A stretch of 31,486 bases of DNA from contig JAOUJL010000003.1 in assembly GCA_029883255.1 (NCBI GenBank), positions 1 through 31,486 on the forward strand, given 5' to 3'. Origin of the DNA: Candidatus Bathyarchaeota archaeon (GTDB taxonomy: Archaea > Thermoproteota > Bathyarchaeia > Bathyarchaeales > Bathyarchaeaceae). Below are positions 23,941 through 31,486 of the stretch, piece after piece. The notes under the pieces are model-generated. The model was not told the DNA's origin. It did not search any database and saw nothing but the letters and a program-made list of their open reading frames with translations. Position numbers and translations under genes: made by a program. Position 1 is the first letter of the stretch, and each line of letters opens with the position of its first letter.

Positions 23941-25257
23941 CTAAAAGAAAAAGCCGCTTTGACTCGCTTCCCTGTCCACCACAATTCTCCCATTCTTCAC
24001 CACCTTATCAACAAGGTTCACCCCGAAACGATAGCCAAGAAACTTGTGATTCGGCACACCCAAAACAATAATGTCAGCTTTTTTGCCAACCTCCAAACTG
24101 CCAACTTCGCCTGCTCTACCTATGGCGTGAGCAGCGTTAATAGTGGCCGCTGTTATGGCTTCAGCAGGCGTCAACCTCATAAAATGACAAGCAAAGGCTA
24201 TAACCAACTGTTGACTCTCAAACCAACAGCTAGGATTAAAATCGGTTCCCAAAGCCACAGGAACACCAAGATTAATCATTTTTCTGGCTTCCGCATACCG
24301 CCCAGTCATCAAGCTAAAGGCTGCCGCTGGGAGCAAAACCGCAATCACACCTTTACTGGCCATGGCCTTAACGCCGTCATCGGAAGAGAAAAGCAGATGT
24401 CCAGCGGAAACAGCTCCAATATCAGCCGCGAGCTCAGCGCCACCCAGTCTGCTCATCTCGTCAGCGTGAACCTTAGGCTTTAAGTTGTGACTCTTGCCAG
24501 CAACCAAAATACGCCTAGTCCGCCCCAAACTGAAAATGCCTTTCTCGCAGAAAACGTCGCAAAATTCCGCAAGCTTTCTTTCAGCTACTTTCGGAATCAT
24601 CTCCTCGGTGATTAGGTCAACGTACCCTTGTGGATTACCCTTGTATTCACGCGGAATGGCGTGAGCACCCAAAAAAGTTGGAACAACATCAACGGCATGC
24701 AACCGGTTCAAACGCTTCGTAACCCTCAAAATCTTCAACTCGTCCTTCACGGTTAAACCATAACCGCTTTTGGCCTCCACAGTTGTTGTACCATGCTCTA
24801 ACATAACATCCAGAGTTTTAAACCCCATCTCCAGAAGCTTTTCAACACCAGCCTTACGAGTTTCCCTAACAGTCTTTAGGATTCCGCCGCCGGCATCAAG
24901 AATCTCCATGTAAGAAGCCCCCTCAACCCTCATCTGAAACTCATCCTCTCGCGAACCAGCAAAAACGAGGTGTGTGTGCGGGTCAACAAAGCCAGGCATA
25001 ACAATTTTCCCGCTGGCACTTGTCACATTTTCAGCTCTGAATCCCTTCCTGATTTCAGAGGTTTCTCCAACAGCAACTATCCTGCCATCCTTGACTGCCA
25101 AGCCGCCCCTCCGTATTATTCCAAGATTGTGCATGTGCTTTCCTGTGCGCGGCTCCTGATTATCGCCACTGAGTGTGACAAGCTCGTTAGCATTCACTAT
25201 GAGCAAGTCTACCTTTTCTTTTCTCGCTCGCTTCCTCCTCTTTTTAGCTGCAACCAT
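23941..25257 (-). CDS. hutI: Imidazolonepropionase
   Basis: 438 aa amidohydrolase that opens imidazolone propionate to N-formimino-glutamate. Metal ligands H94-x-H96 in GFVDPHTHLVFAG; further family blocks are TTTVEAKSGYGL, PTFLGAHAIP, VHADEMSRLGGAELA, SAGHLL and ALGTDFNPSCW (metal-binding Asp). The ATG is 3 nt after the stop of the metallo-beta-lactamase-fold gene, so the two are cotranslated. The N-terminal 15 residues are unusually basic (KKRRKRARK), beyond the usual family start; the real start may be slightly downstream, though no better codon is obvious. Confidence 0.96.
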   Translation of the reverse strand: MVAAKKRRKRARKEKVDLLIVNANELVTLSGDNQEPRTGKHMHNLGIIRRGGLAVKDGRIVAVGETSEIRKGFRAENVTSASGKIVMPGFVDPHTHLVFAGSREDEFQMRVEGASYMEILDAGGGILKTVRETRKAGVEKLLEMGFKTLDVMLEHGTTTVEAKSGYGLTVKDELKILRVTKRLNRLHAVDVVPTFLGAHAIPREYKGNPQGYVDLITEEMIPKVAERKLAEFCDVFCEKGIFSLGRTRRILVAGKSHNLKPKVHADEMSRLGGAELAADIGAVSAGHLLFSSDDGVKAMASKGVIAVLLPAAAFSLMTGRYAEARKMINLGVPVALGTDFNPSCWFESQQLVIAFACHFMRLTPAEAITAATINAAHAIGRAGEVGSLEVGKKADIIVLGVPNHKFLGYRFGVNLVDKVVKNGRIVVDREASQSGFFF

Positions 25258-25260
25258 CCC

Positions 25261-25905
25261 CTAAACCACTTGATACTCTTCGCCTTCCCGCAATACCACA
25301 ACCTTGATGTTCGAGTTGGCTTCCACCTTCTTCCTGAACTCTTCCGGATCTGTGTCCCAACGATGCATGGGTATCGCAATTTCAGGGTTAATTGCCAATG
25401 CAGCCTCGGCGGCCTCAACATTATCCATCGTGTACGTGCCTCCGCTCGGAAGCAAAGCCACAACCACATGCCCAAGCTGCCTAATTTCAGGGATAAAGTC
25501 CGTGTCTCCAGCATGGTAGACAGTTTTACCTTCAGCCGTTATCAAGTAGCCAACTCCATACCCCTTCGGATGGAACGGATTGCCAGGAGACCTAAAACGC
25601 TTGTAATTGTAGGCTTCGACAGCCCTAACCATTACGTTACCAAAAGTCGTCTCTTCCCCAGGTTTAAGAGACTTAACGCTTCCACCTATTTTCGAAAAAC
25701 AGTCCTCAGGAGCAATTATCACCGTTTCGGTCTTACGAACCCTTCGAATTTTAGATGCATCACAATGATCAGAATGCGAGTGCGTCACCAGTATCAAGTC
25801 CGCTTTTTCAGAGTATTCACCCTCATAAGGGTCAACGTAGATGGTTTTTCCTTCAGCCTTGATTTGAAAACTGGCGTGACCAAGCCATTTAATTGAAAGA
25901 GTCAT
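25261..25905 (-). CDS. Metallo-beta-lactamase-fold hydrolase (UPF0173-like)
   Basis: 214 aa from ATG 25905, chosen because a GGTGG ribosome binding site lies about 8 nt upstream; GTG 25917 would add four residues. The zinc motif HSHSDHCD (in LVTHSHSDHCDASKI), later YHAGDTDF and the final PMHRWDTDP define the two-metal site. The fold resembles small UlaG/YtkL-type hydrolases. It sits between ftcD and hutI and is coupled to hutI (3-nt gap). A role in histidine breakdown, for example hydrolysis of a pathway intermediate, is inference from position only. Confidence 0.85.
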   Translation of the reverse strand: MTLSIKWLGHASFQIKAEGKTIYVDPYEGEYSEKADLILVTHSHSDHCDASKIRRVRKTETVIIAPEDCFSKIGGSVKSLKPGEETTFGNVMVRAVEAYNYKRFRSPGNPFHPKGYGVGYLITAEGKTVYHAGDTDFIPEIRQLGHVVVALLPSGGTYTMDNVEAAEAALAINPEIAIPMHRWDTDPEEFRKKVEANSNIKVVVLREGEEYQVV

Positions 25906-26075
25906 TCTAAACACCACCTTTCTCTATATTCAATTGGCGTATTATATTAAAAGATTCACTATTACTGGATTCTAATTGATTGGTTTTGATGTTGCTGCTT
26001 ACTCTGATGAAGACATAAGAAGAAAAGAAGTTCGGCTAGAATTCGGATTAAAACTCAAAATGATCCATTAACATT

Positions 26076-27002
26076 TTAACTATTACTTTTGCCTTCGCCT
26101 TTTTCTATCGCGTTTTGCACGGCCATTTCTAATACGCGTTCTTCAGTCAATTTGTCAATTTTCAGATAGCATGCAGCTATGTCAATTAAAGCCTTTAAAG
26201 GTGCCATGCCGCAGAATTCTGAACTGATTATTGGCACGTTGTAGCGGGCAGCCTCCACCTTAAGCAGTTCAAAAACTCGGTAAAGCGGGGTCTTCTCAAA
26301 ATCTGTTACACTCATGCCAATCTGCGTAATATTTTTCTCTGGAATAAAAGCAGCCATAGCCTTAACATTTGAAAAACCACCCTTTTCAGCATGTAAAGCC
26401 TTAGCAATCTTCTTAGCAACCTTCAGATCAGCCGTACCCAAATTAACATTGAAGCCAGCCATGATCTTACGGGCGCCAGTGACTGTTACACCCGCTGTAG
26501 GGTGAGACTTAGCTGGACCAAAGTCTGGTTTACGTTCAGGCTTAACAATCATCTCAGCCAACTTTTCGTATTCTCCCTTACGTATCCAGTCCAAATCTCT
26601 CCGCTCAGCTTTTGTTGCTGCCTCGCCATAAAGGTAAACTGGCACGCCGCATTTCTCAGCTAGGGTTTGTCCAAATCTCCTCGCAAGTTCAATGCAGCCC
26701 CCCATTGTAACGCTTTTTATTGGCATGAACGGTACAACGTCAACTGCGCCTATGCGTGGATGCTGCCCCTTATGTTTTCGCATGTCAATCAGCTCTACGG
26801 CTTTAAACGCGGCGCTTAACGCAGCCTCAATCACTGATTCCTTGTTGCCGACGAAGCTAACAACAAGCCTGTTGTAGTAGTCGTCGAAGGTGTGGTCAAG
26901 TAAGAAAGCGTTTTTGGTTTTCTTAATTTGTTTGAGGATTGACTCAACGATTTTCGGGTCTGAAGTGCTAAAGTTAGGCACACACTCAACAATTTCCCTC
27001 AA
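26076..27002 (-). CDS. ftcD: Glutamate formimidoyltransferase (stand-alone FTCD N-domain)
   Basis: 308 aa, equal to the formiminotransferase part of eukaryotic FTCD without the cyclodeaminase. Transfers the formimino group of N-formimino-glutamate to tetrahydrofolate (or an archaeal pterin), giving glutamate. Family blocks: VECVPNFSTSD at the N-terminus, DMRKHKGQHPRIGAVDVVPFMP, PVYLYGEAA, GARKIMAGFNVNLGT, SEFCGMAPL. The TTG start has GAAGGAAGG just upstream. First gene of the minus-strand hut cluster. No cyclodeaminase gene is visible nearby. Confidence 0.93.
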   Translation of the reverse strand: MREIVECVPNFSTSDPKIVESILKQIKKTKNAFLLDHTFDDYYNRLVVSFVGNKESVIEAALSAAFKAVELIDMRKHKGQHPRIGAVDVVPFMPIKSVTMGGCIELARRFGQTLAEKCGVPVYLYGEAATKAERRDLDWIRKGEYEKLAEMIVKPERKPDFGPAKSHPTAGVTVTGARKIMAGFNVNLGTADLKVAKKIAKALHAEKGGFSNVKAMAAFIPEKNITQIGMSVTDFEKTPLYRVFELLKVEAARYNVPIISSEFCGMAPLKALIDIAACYLKIDKLTEERVLEMAVQNAIEKGEGKSNS

Positions 27003-27071
27003 CTTTCTTTCCTTCCTTCAACTATTTGCACAAAGTGCGTAATTAGAATTTACTTTTAAGACAAAGAATTT
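27003..27071. promoter_or_regulatory. Divergent promoter of the hut cluster and the PRTase, with palindrome
   Basis: Sixty-nine bases separate the two starts. A central palindrome GCAC-AAA-GTGC spans 27028-27038. An A/T-rich TTTACTTTTAAG (27050-27061) can serve as a TATA box for a short or leaderless transcript to the right, and its complement (CTTAAAAG) for the hut cluster. The palindrome is well placed for a repressor acting on both. Confidence 0.4.
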
Positions 27072-27731
27072 ATGTGTTATTTGCTAGAACCTAGCAAACT
27101 AGAAACGTTTAAGGGGGAAGACGGCACAGTGCGTTCGGAAATAGAATTTGAGGTTCCAACATGGAATCAAATTTATGAAATGCTTCTGAACTTGGCTGAA
27201 AAAATCCGGAAAAACGGGTTTAAACCAGACATAATTGTGGGTGTTTCTCGGGGAGGGTGGCCTCCGGCCAGAGTGCTCTCAGACTTGCTGGGTAATCCAA
27301 ACCTTGCGAATGTTAAAGCCGAATTTTATTTGGGGGTTGCAGAGACAAAGGGAGAACCCGTCATAACACAGCCAGTCTCTATGACTGTCGCTGGAAAAAA
27401 AGTGCTCATTGTAGACGAGGTTGCCGACACTGGCAAAAGCCTAAAACTTGTGAAAGAGCACATTATCGGAGAAGGGGCTGCGGAGGTTAAAGTAGCCACG
27501 GTTTACTACAAGCCTTGGAGCATTGTTAAACCAGACTATTACGAAAAGGAGACAAGCCGCTGGATAGTTTTCCCATGGGAAATTAAGGAGACCATCCGCA
27601 AAATCGTTAAAAAATGCAGGGAAAAAGGGAAAACTGCAGAAGAAGAAACCGCGAAGCTTGTAAAGGCTGGGATATCCGCAGAACTTGTTAGAAGATTTTT
27701 GAAAGAAATTCTCGAGGAAGAGAATTGCTAA
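27072..27731 (+). CDS. Phosphoribosyltransferase
   Basis: 219 aa. Type I PRTase fold: IIVGVSRGGWPPARVLSDLL (PPi-loop region) and the PRPP-binding loop VLIVDEVADTGKS (111-123). The hood shows FYLGVAETKGEP, and a C-terminal helical part extends 50 residues past the usual end. Resembles archaeal hypoxanthine/xanthine-type salvage enzymes (COG2236), so purine salvage is likely, but the base specificity cannot be read. ATG 27072 is close to its promoter. It overlaps the Cgi121 gene by 7 nt. Confidence 0.88.
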   Translation: MCYLLEPSKLETFKGEDGTVRSEIEFEVPTWNQIYEMLLNLAEKIRKNGFKPDIIVGVSRGGWPPARVLSDLLGNPNLANVKAEFYLGVAETKGEPVITQPVSMTVAGKKVLIVDEVADTGKSLKLVKEHIIGEGAAEVKVATVYYKPWSIVKPDYYEKETSRWIVFPWEIKETIRKIVKKCREKGKTAEEETAKLVKAGISAELVRRFLKEILEEENC

Positions 27732-28291
27732 AATACATTGAAGAATTTAGAAGGCAGGTTGAGATAACTGGCTTCAGGAACGTGCGAATTAGGGACATCG
27801 AAGAATTTTTGAAGATGACCCGTAAAGAAAAACCGTTAAACGTGGAAATTCAATTCTTTGACGCGAAATTCGTGGCTACATGGCAACATCTATACTTTGC
27901 AGCTTTGAATGCGCTGACAGCGTTCAAGAATAAGGAAAACATTTCAAAAAGCGTAGCAATGGAAACAATGCTTTACGCTTCTGCTCAACGCCAAATCTTG
28001 AAAGCAATGAAACTTCTCGGAATCAAACCCGATTCATCCAAAATAGCGGTGCTGATAATTGGAGAAAAACCAGAAACGATAAAATCAGTCTTATCAATGG
28101 TTTCAAAACATGTCAAGTCAGAGCCCGATGACGCAGTTCTTGAATTATCAGAGGAAAAGGGAACAATCGTCCAAAAAATCTTTGAAATTTCAAGCGTAGA
28201 GCTAAAAACCATCGTGAAAAAAGATGATTTAGAAAGAGCCCTAACAGACCTTGTCATTGAACGAATGGCATTACTTTCAACTCAACATTAA
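27725..28291 (+). CDS. KEOPS complex subunit Cgi121-like protein
   Basis: 188 aa, TTG start 27725 inside the last codons of the PRTase. The central block VEIQFFDAKFVATWQHLYFAAL...AFKNKENISKSVAMETMLYASAQRQILKAMKLLGIK matches archaeal Cgi121/TPRKB, which binds tRNA and Bud32 in KEOPS, the complex making t6A at tRNA position 37. The C-terminal third is beta-rich, ending in two helices (LERALTDLVIERMALL). The other KEOPS genes are not in this window. It converges on the THUMP gene with 1 nt between stops. Confidence 0.85.
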   Translation: MLKYIEEFRRQVEITGFRNVRIRDIEEFLKMTRKEKPLNVEIQFFDAKFVATWQHLYFAALNALTAFKNKENISKSVAMETMLYASAQRQILKAMKLLGIKPDSSKIAVLIIGEKPETIKSVLSMVSKHVKSEPDDAVLELSEEKGTIVQKIFEISSVELKTIVKKDDLERALTDLVIERMALLSTQH

Positions 28292-28292
28292 C

Positions 28293-28817
28293 CTACAGCA
28301 GTTTTTCCTTCATAACGGATAAAATGTCATCTGGTTTTATCACTGATATTCCAGTAAATCCGCCTACAACCTCAATCAACAGGATTTTGTCAGGGTTGTT
28401 GAGATCAACTTTTCTCTCAAAGTTCGCCGCAGCCGCTTCAACGATGTCTTGAGTGGAGGCTTCTGTGAAACGTTTCTCAACGGTGACACGAAAGGTTTCA
28501 TTTTCTCCTATCTTTGAGCTGAGGTCTGTGGCTGCCCTTTGAATTTCGCCTAAATCGGTGCGGACAACCTTCTCGATTGGAATAATTCTGAGTGTATAGC
28601 GAAACTCGTAGGGACGTTCGCGCAAGATTTCGCGAAACTTTTCTATAACCTCAAGAGAGTTAAAAACAGTTTTCACAGCGATCAGGCCAGAAACTCCGGT
28701 CTTGTCAACAGTTGGTGCTGAATCCCCTATGTCTCCAAGTAAGTGCCACAACTCAGAGCAAGCGTTACCCTCGTTTCCACGAGAAGTAGTAGCTAAAAGG
28801 TTAAAATCTCTAAGCAT
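28293..28817 (-). CDS. THUMP-domain tRNA-modification protein (TAN1-like)
   Basis: 174 aa, ATG 28817 with GAGGTG at good spacing. The N-terminus begins FNLLATTSRGNEGNACSEL; the THUMP core follows (VEKRFTEASTQDIVEAAAANF, then DLNNPDKILLIEVVGGFTGISVI). TAN1 proteins help the acetyltransferase that makes N4-acetylcytidine in tRNA; other THUMP proteins serve methyltransferases or thiolation enzymes. No catalytic domain is fused, so an RNA-binding accessory role is likely. Confidence 0.85.
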   Translation of the reverse strand: MLRDFNLLATTSRGNEGNACSELWHLLGDIGDSAPTVDKTGVSGLIAVKTVFNSLEVIEKFREILRERPYEFRYTLRIIPIEKVVRTDLGEIQRAATDLSSKIGENETFRVTVEKRFTEASTQDIVEAAAANFERKVDLNNPDKILLIEVVGGFTGISVIKPDDILSVMKEKLL

Positions 28818-29041
28818 ATTTTACACCTCTGCTCCAAACTCCGTGTATTATTATCTTTTACAGGCAAATTTAACATTTCCAATGGATACGGTGCCTTGTT
28901 AAAAATTGCTTATAATTGAGTTTGAGGTCAGTGCAGGTTAGTGGCTTCTTCACAGCTTGTAGGCTCCTAGCCGTCGCCTCACATCATCCCAGTTTAATAT
29001 TCTATTACAAGGATTTATCCATTTTGATGGCTAAAACAGTA

Positions 29042-29056
29042 GGCTTAAACTTTTAA
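29042..29056 (+). promoter_or_regulatory. Promoter of the asparaginase gene
   Basis: GCTTAAACTTTTAAA is a TATA-like stretch 45-59 nt before the TTG start; a transcript from about 29075 would include the AGAGGA ribosome binding site just before 29101. Confidence 0.4.
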
Positions 29057-29100
29057 ACTGCACGGGTTCTTATTGATTCGACTTAACAGAGGAAGCGACA

Positions 29101-30063
29101 TTGACTCAAGCGCGAAAACCAGTAATTGTTGTTCACGGCGGTGCTGGAACGTGGCGTCCTGAACGAAGCCAAGCCGGGTTAGAGGGAGTCAAAAAGGCTG
29201 CAAAAACCGGTTTTCACATTCTTAAACACGGTGGAAGCGCTGTTGACAGCGTCATAGAAGCTGTAGAGGTCATGGAAGATGAAGGCACATTCAATGCTGG
29301 TTACGGCTCAAGTTTAAACATAGAGAAACGCGTTGAAATGGAAGCATCCATTATGGATGGAGAGACGCTGCAGGCCGGAGCCGTTGGGCTTCTGAAAGAT
29401 GTTAAAAATCCCGTTCGTTTAGCAAGGGTTGTCATGGAGAAAACAGATCATGTTTTTGTGGTTGGCGAAGGCGCGGAAAAACTCGCGAAAACCTTTAATC
29501 TTGAAAGAAGAAAATCCACCACAGCGCTTAGGCTAAAGTATTATGAAGAGCAGAGGAAAGCCTTGCTCGAGGGAAAGTTTGAATTACCAAAGCTGGTTAG
29601 TTTAATCAAGGATCGCCCCGAATTGTTCAGGCTTGAAACTGTGGGAGCGGTTGCCCTAGATAAAAATGGGAATGTTGCAGCCGCAACCTCAACGGGAGGT
29701 TTTCCGTTAAAACTTCCTGGAAGAATCGGAGATTCACCGTTGATTGGATGCGGCACATACGCGGACAACCAAGCTGGAGCGTGTTCAGCTACTGGTGTTG
29801 GCGAAATAGCGATAAGACTGGTTTTGGCGAAGACCGTTTGCAGTTATATGGAGAGTGGAAAGACAGCGCAAGAAGCTGTTGAGCTTGCGATAAGGCTTGT
29901 TAATCAAAGGTTAGCAGCTACATACAATTCTATGGGTTTGATTGCCGTCGATATTCACGGTAAGATTGGTGCAGCACATAATTCACCAAACCTGTGTTTG
30001 GCTTATGTTACCTCGGGAAAACAAGAGCCCGTAGCTTCCTTGACAGCGACAGTTGTGAAATAA
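29101..30063 (+). CDS. Isoaspartyl peptidase / L-asparaginase (Ntn hydrolase)
   Basis: 320 aa precursor that cleaves itself before T180 (in RLETVGAVALDKNG) to give alpha and beta chains; Thr180 is then the nucleophile. VVHGGAGTW opens the alpha chain; GTFNAGYGSSLN and EMEASIMDG are family blocks; STGG, GRIGDSPLIGCGTYAD and GVGEIAIRL form the substrate site in the beta chain. It removes isoaspartyl residues from peptides and can hydrolyse asparagine. The start is TTG 29101 with AGAGGA upstream. Followed by a strong hairpin. Confidence 0.94.
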   Translation: MTQARKPVIVVHGGAGTWRPERSQAGLEGVKKAAKTGFHILKHGGSAVDSVIEAVEVMEDEGTFNAGYGSSLNIEKRVEMEASIMDGETLQAGAVGLLKDVKNPVRLARVVMEKTDHVFVVGEGAEKLAKTFNLERRKSTTALRLKYYEEQRKALLEGKFELPKLVSLIKDRPELFRLETVGAVALDKNGNVAAATSTGGFPLKLPGRIGDSPLIGCGTYADNQAGACSATGVGEIAIRLVLAKTVCSYMESGKTAQEAVELAIRLVNQRLAATYNSMGLIAVDIHGKIGAAHNSPNLCLAYVTSGKQEPVASLTATVVK

Positions 30064-30096
30064 AGCTTTAGGAAAAGCACAGCAAGTGTGTGACGC

Positions 30097-30131
30097 AGCT
30101 TTTATTCTCGACAAGTGGCGAATAAAAAGCT
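30097..30131 (+). terminator. Strong hairpin after the asparaginase gene
   Basis: AGCTTTTATTC (30097-30107) pairs with GAATAAAAAGCT (30120-30131): 11 bp with one bulged A, loop of 12 nt. It lies 34 nt past the stop. The stem's T-run side suits an archaeal terminator; a small structured RNA in the 190-nt gap is the alternative. Confidence 0.55.
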
Positions 30132-30256
30132 TAAAGCATTGCTAGGTTGCTTCACCACGCAAGAAGAGCGAGGGAGCGGTACGTTAGAATTAAATCCAAG
30201 TGGCCCCGAGCATTGGGTAGAGCTTTAAAGAGGTTTTCCAAAGAGAGGAAAAGTTT

Positions 30257-31117
30257 GTGAAAATTCAAAAGATGACGGAAGATGAGTTAGACTACGTTCG
30301 CGCAATTTGCCTTGACCCTAGCATAGGTCCACAAAGCAGAGAAGCTATGAGAAGCGGCATGACTGACCGAATTTGTTGGATCAGAAGGATGATGCAAAGG
30401 GGACTTGAAATATTAGTGGCGCTTGAAAAACCTAAGATGGAAAGGATCCATTACAAATGGGCAGGGAACATGCTTCATGCAGATTTGGCAGTGCACGGAC
30501 AGGTGCCAAAGGGTTTGCTGGAAAGTGTGCCTATCGAATTCGCACTTGAACCTGTAAAGGGTAAGAACTCACTTTTCATTGATTGTGTTTGGGTTCTGCC
30601 ACCTTTTTGGCACAGTGGAGTAGCGAAATGTCTCATTGAATCTTTCATTCACAGAGCAAAACAATTCGGTGGAGCCAGTGTTCTCGCGTATGAAGGCGAT
30701 AGATGGTTCGGAACCTCCATAAAATACATGCCCTCTAGTTTCTTTAAGAGATTTGGGTTTGAAGAAGTCGCTAGAGATGGAAGTCGAGTTCTTCTTTTCC
30801 TTGATTTAGGCGCTGGTGTACAGCCAGAACTTATTTACCCGAAACCTAAACCTTTTGACGAAAACAACAAAGTAACGATAGATGCGTTGTTTAACAGTCA
30901 ATGTCCGTGGTCGAGGTTGATGATTGATAATATTAAAAGAAATGTAAAAAGGTATCCGGGAGTTACTGTTAACATTGTCAAGACTGATGACAGAAGAACA
31001 ATCGAAGAATTCGGTTTGTCCAGAGGAACATGCATAAACGGAAAACCAATTATTAAAAGAATGGCATCATGGAAAGAAATAGGAACCGAAATCGAAAAAA
31101 TCAAAAAACTCTGCTAA
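30257..31117 (+). CDS. GNAT acetyltransferase with C-terminal YoaP thioredoxin-like domain
   Basis: 286 aa, GTG start with GAGAGG upstream. The N-terminal 185 residues are a GNAT fold: SLFIDCVWVLPPFWHSGVAKCLIESFIHRA is the acetyl-CoA-binding beta4-alpha3 region, then FFKRFGFEEVARD. Residues 205-286 (VTIDALFNSQCPWSRLMIDNIKR, then GTCINGKPIIK) match the thioredoxin-like YoaP domain found at the C-terminus of such acetyltransferases. Only one Cys (C216, CPWS) is at the thioredoxin active-site position. Substrate unknown. Confidence 0.82.
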   Translation: MKIQKMTEDELDYVRAICLDPSIGPQSREAMRSGMTDRICWIRRMMQRGLEILVALEKPKMERIHYKWAGNMLHADLAVHGQVPKGLLESVPIEFALEPVKGKNSLFIDCVWVLPPFWHSGVAKCLIESFIHRAKQFGGASVLAYEGDRWFGTSIKYMPSSFFKRFGFEEVARDGSRVLLFLDLGAGVQPELIYPKPKPFDENNKVTIDALFNSQCPWSRLMIDNIKRNVKRYPGVTVNIVKTDDRRTIEEFGLSRGTCINGKPIIKRMASWKEIGTEIEKIKKLC

Positions 31118-31145
31118 GAACCTTTATTTCTACTCTCACCTTTTA

Positions 31146-31200
31146 GCGCGCGCGAGCTATTTAGCAATCTTTTATCTTGATTTTAGGCTTATGTTTATAA
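31146..31200 (+). promoter_or_regulatory. ABCE1 promoter: GCGCGCGCG run and TATA box
   Basis: A GCGCGCGCG run (31146-31154) follows the GNAT-YoaP stop closely. The TATA box TTTATAA (31194-31200) predicts transcription from about 31222, which excludes the upstream in-frame ATG 31212 and supports ATG 31239. Confidence 0.5.
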
Positions 31201-31238
31201 CCTACTAAGTTATGACCATCCCGGTTGCTGGATTAACC

Positions 31239-31486
31239 ATGACAAGAGTAGCAGTGCTAGACGCAGATAAATGTAAACCGAAACGCTGCAACAGAGTATG
31301 CTATCGTTTCTGCCCAATGGTGCGAAGCCGCAAGGAAGCAATACGCTTCGAAGGCGGCAAGGCAGTGATTGTAGAATCTCTTTGTTCAGGATGCGGAATC
31401 TGTATAAAGAAATGCCCATTTAACGCCGTTTCAATAGTAAATCTCCCAGATGAGCTGGAAACCGAGTGCAGTCATCGTTTCGGACA
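31239..31486 (+). CDS. abce1: ABCE1/Rli1 ribosome-recycling ATPase, N-terminal part (partial)
   Basis: 82 codons to the window edge. ABCE1 splits ribosomes after termination in archaea and eukaryotes. The N-terminal Fe-S domain is complete in cysteines: C12, C17, C21, C25 (KCKPKRCNRVCYRFCP) and C49, C52, C55, C59 (LCSGCGICIKKCP), which bind two 4Fe-4S clusters. The MTRVAVLDADKC start matches family starts; an in-frame ATG at 31212 would add nine residues but lies before the predicted transcription start. The two ABC ATPase domains lie beyond the window. Confidence 0.97.
   Translation, partial: MTRVAVLDADKCKPKRCNRVCYRFCPMVRSRKEAIRFEGGKAVIVESLCSGCGICIKKCPFNAVSIVNLPDELETECSHRFG

Noticed and set aside
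24970..25896. 308-codon plus-strand open frame antisense to hutI and the MBL gene
   Set aside because: The opposite strand encodes two clear enzymes with motifs; this frame shows no domain and its composition is that of an antisense shadow.
30064..30256. tRNA or other known RNA in the asparaginase/GNAT gap
   Set aside because: No T-loop (TTCRANNC) or acceptor pairing found; only the terminator-like hairpin is supported.

Overview
The window is archaeal chromosome. Support comes from a truncated ABCE1 (two ferredoxin-like 4Fe-4S motifs) at the right edge, a KEOPS Cgi121-like protein, a TAN1-type THUMP protein, TATA boxes 25-45 nt upstream of several starts (some transcripts nearly leaderless), many TTG and GTG starts, and two surface proteins ending in PEF-type sorting tails. 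Family resemblance from memory suggests a Bathyarchaeia/TACK-like lineage, but that is inference and no marker here settles it.

Layout. 1-5900 is a cell-surface block: a caspase-like (clan CD) secreted protein with an EF-hand loop, a membrane-anchored LamG-domain protein, a PadR regulator with a candidate operator, and a NosD-like beta-helix protein. 5943-7102 holds a tyrosine recombinase split into two overlapping frames. 7387-10955 carries small genes: a VOC protein, a PH-like membrane protein, a zinc-ribbon protein, and a DUF3795 protein overlapping a HAD hydrolase. 11121-14221 has a TPR protein, a PD-(D/E)XK nuclease-like protein and a divergent small basic protein. 14525-20950 looks like an accessory or defence island: a winged-helix/GT2 fusion, a second PD-(D/E)XK-like protein, an Orc/Cdc6-like AAA+ ATPase, a composite tandem array, a TIR-like effector coupled to a HExxH protein, and a HerA/FtsK-like ATPase coupled to a 58-aa ORF. 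A methyltransferase follows.

From about 21870 the window reads as ordinary chromosome. A minus-strand histidine-catabolism cluster (ftcD, a metallo-beta-lactamase-fold hydrolase, hutI, hutU, DUF3795) covers urocanate to glutamate, without histidine ammonia-lyase. Then come a phosphoribosyltransferase overlapping Cgi121, a convergent THUMP protein, an isoaspartyl peptidase/asparaginase, a GNAT-YoaP protein and the start of ABCE1.

The most unusual signal is non-coding. The accessory half has a family of degenerate intergenic repeats, all on the plus strand, built around an AGCCTCTG...AATTCTC core. Two long copies (7970-8180 and 12854-13122) share two adjacent hairpins and a conserved tail. Five short copies lie 120-195 nt upstream of plus-strand genes and one more lies 354 nt upstream. 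I saw no copy in the hut-to-ABCE1 half. The second unusual feature is the nested minisatellite at 17443-17780, between the Orc-like ATPase and the TIR-HExxH pair. All family assignments are by eye from motifs; no search was run.
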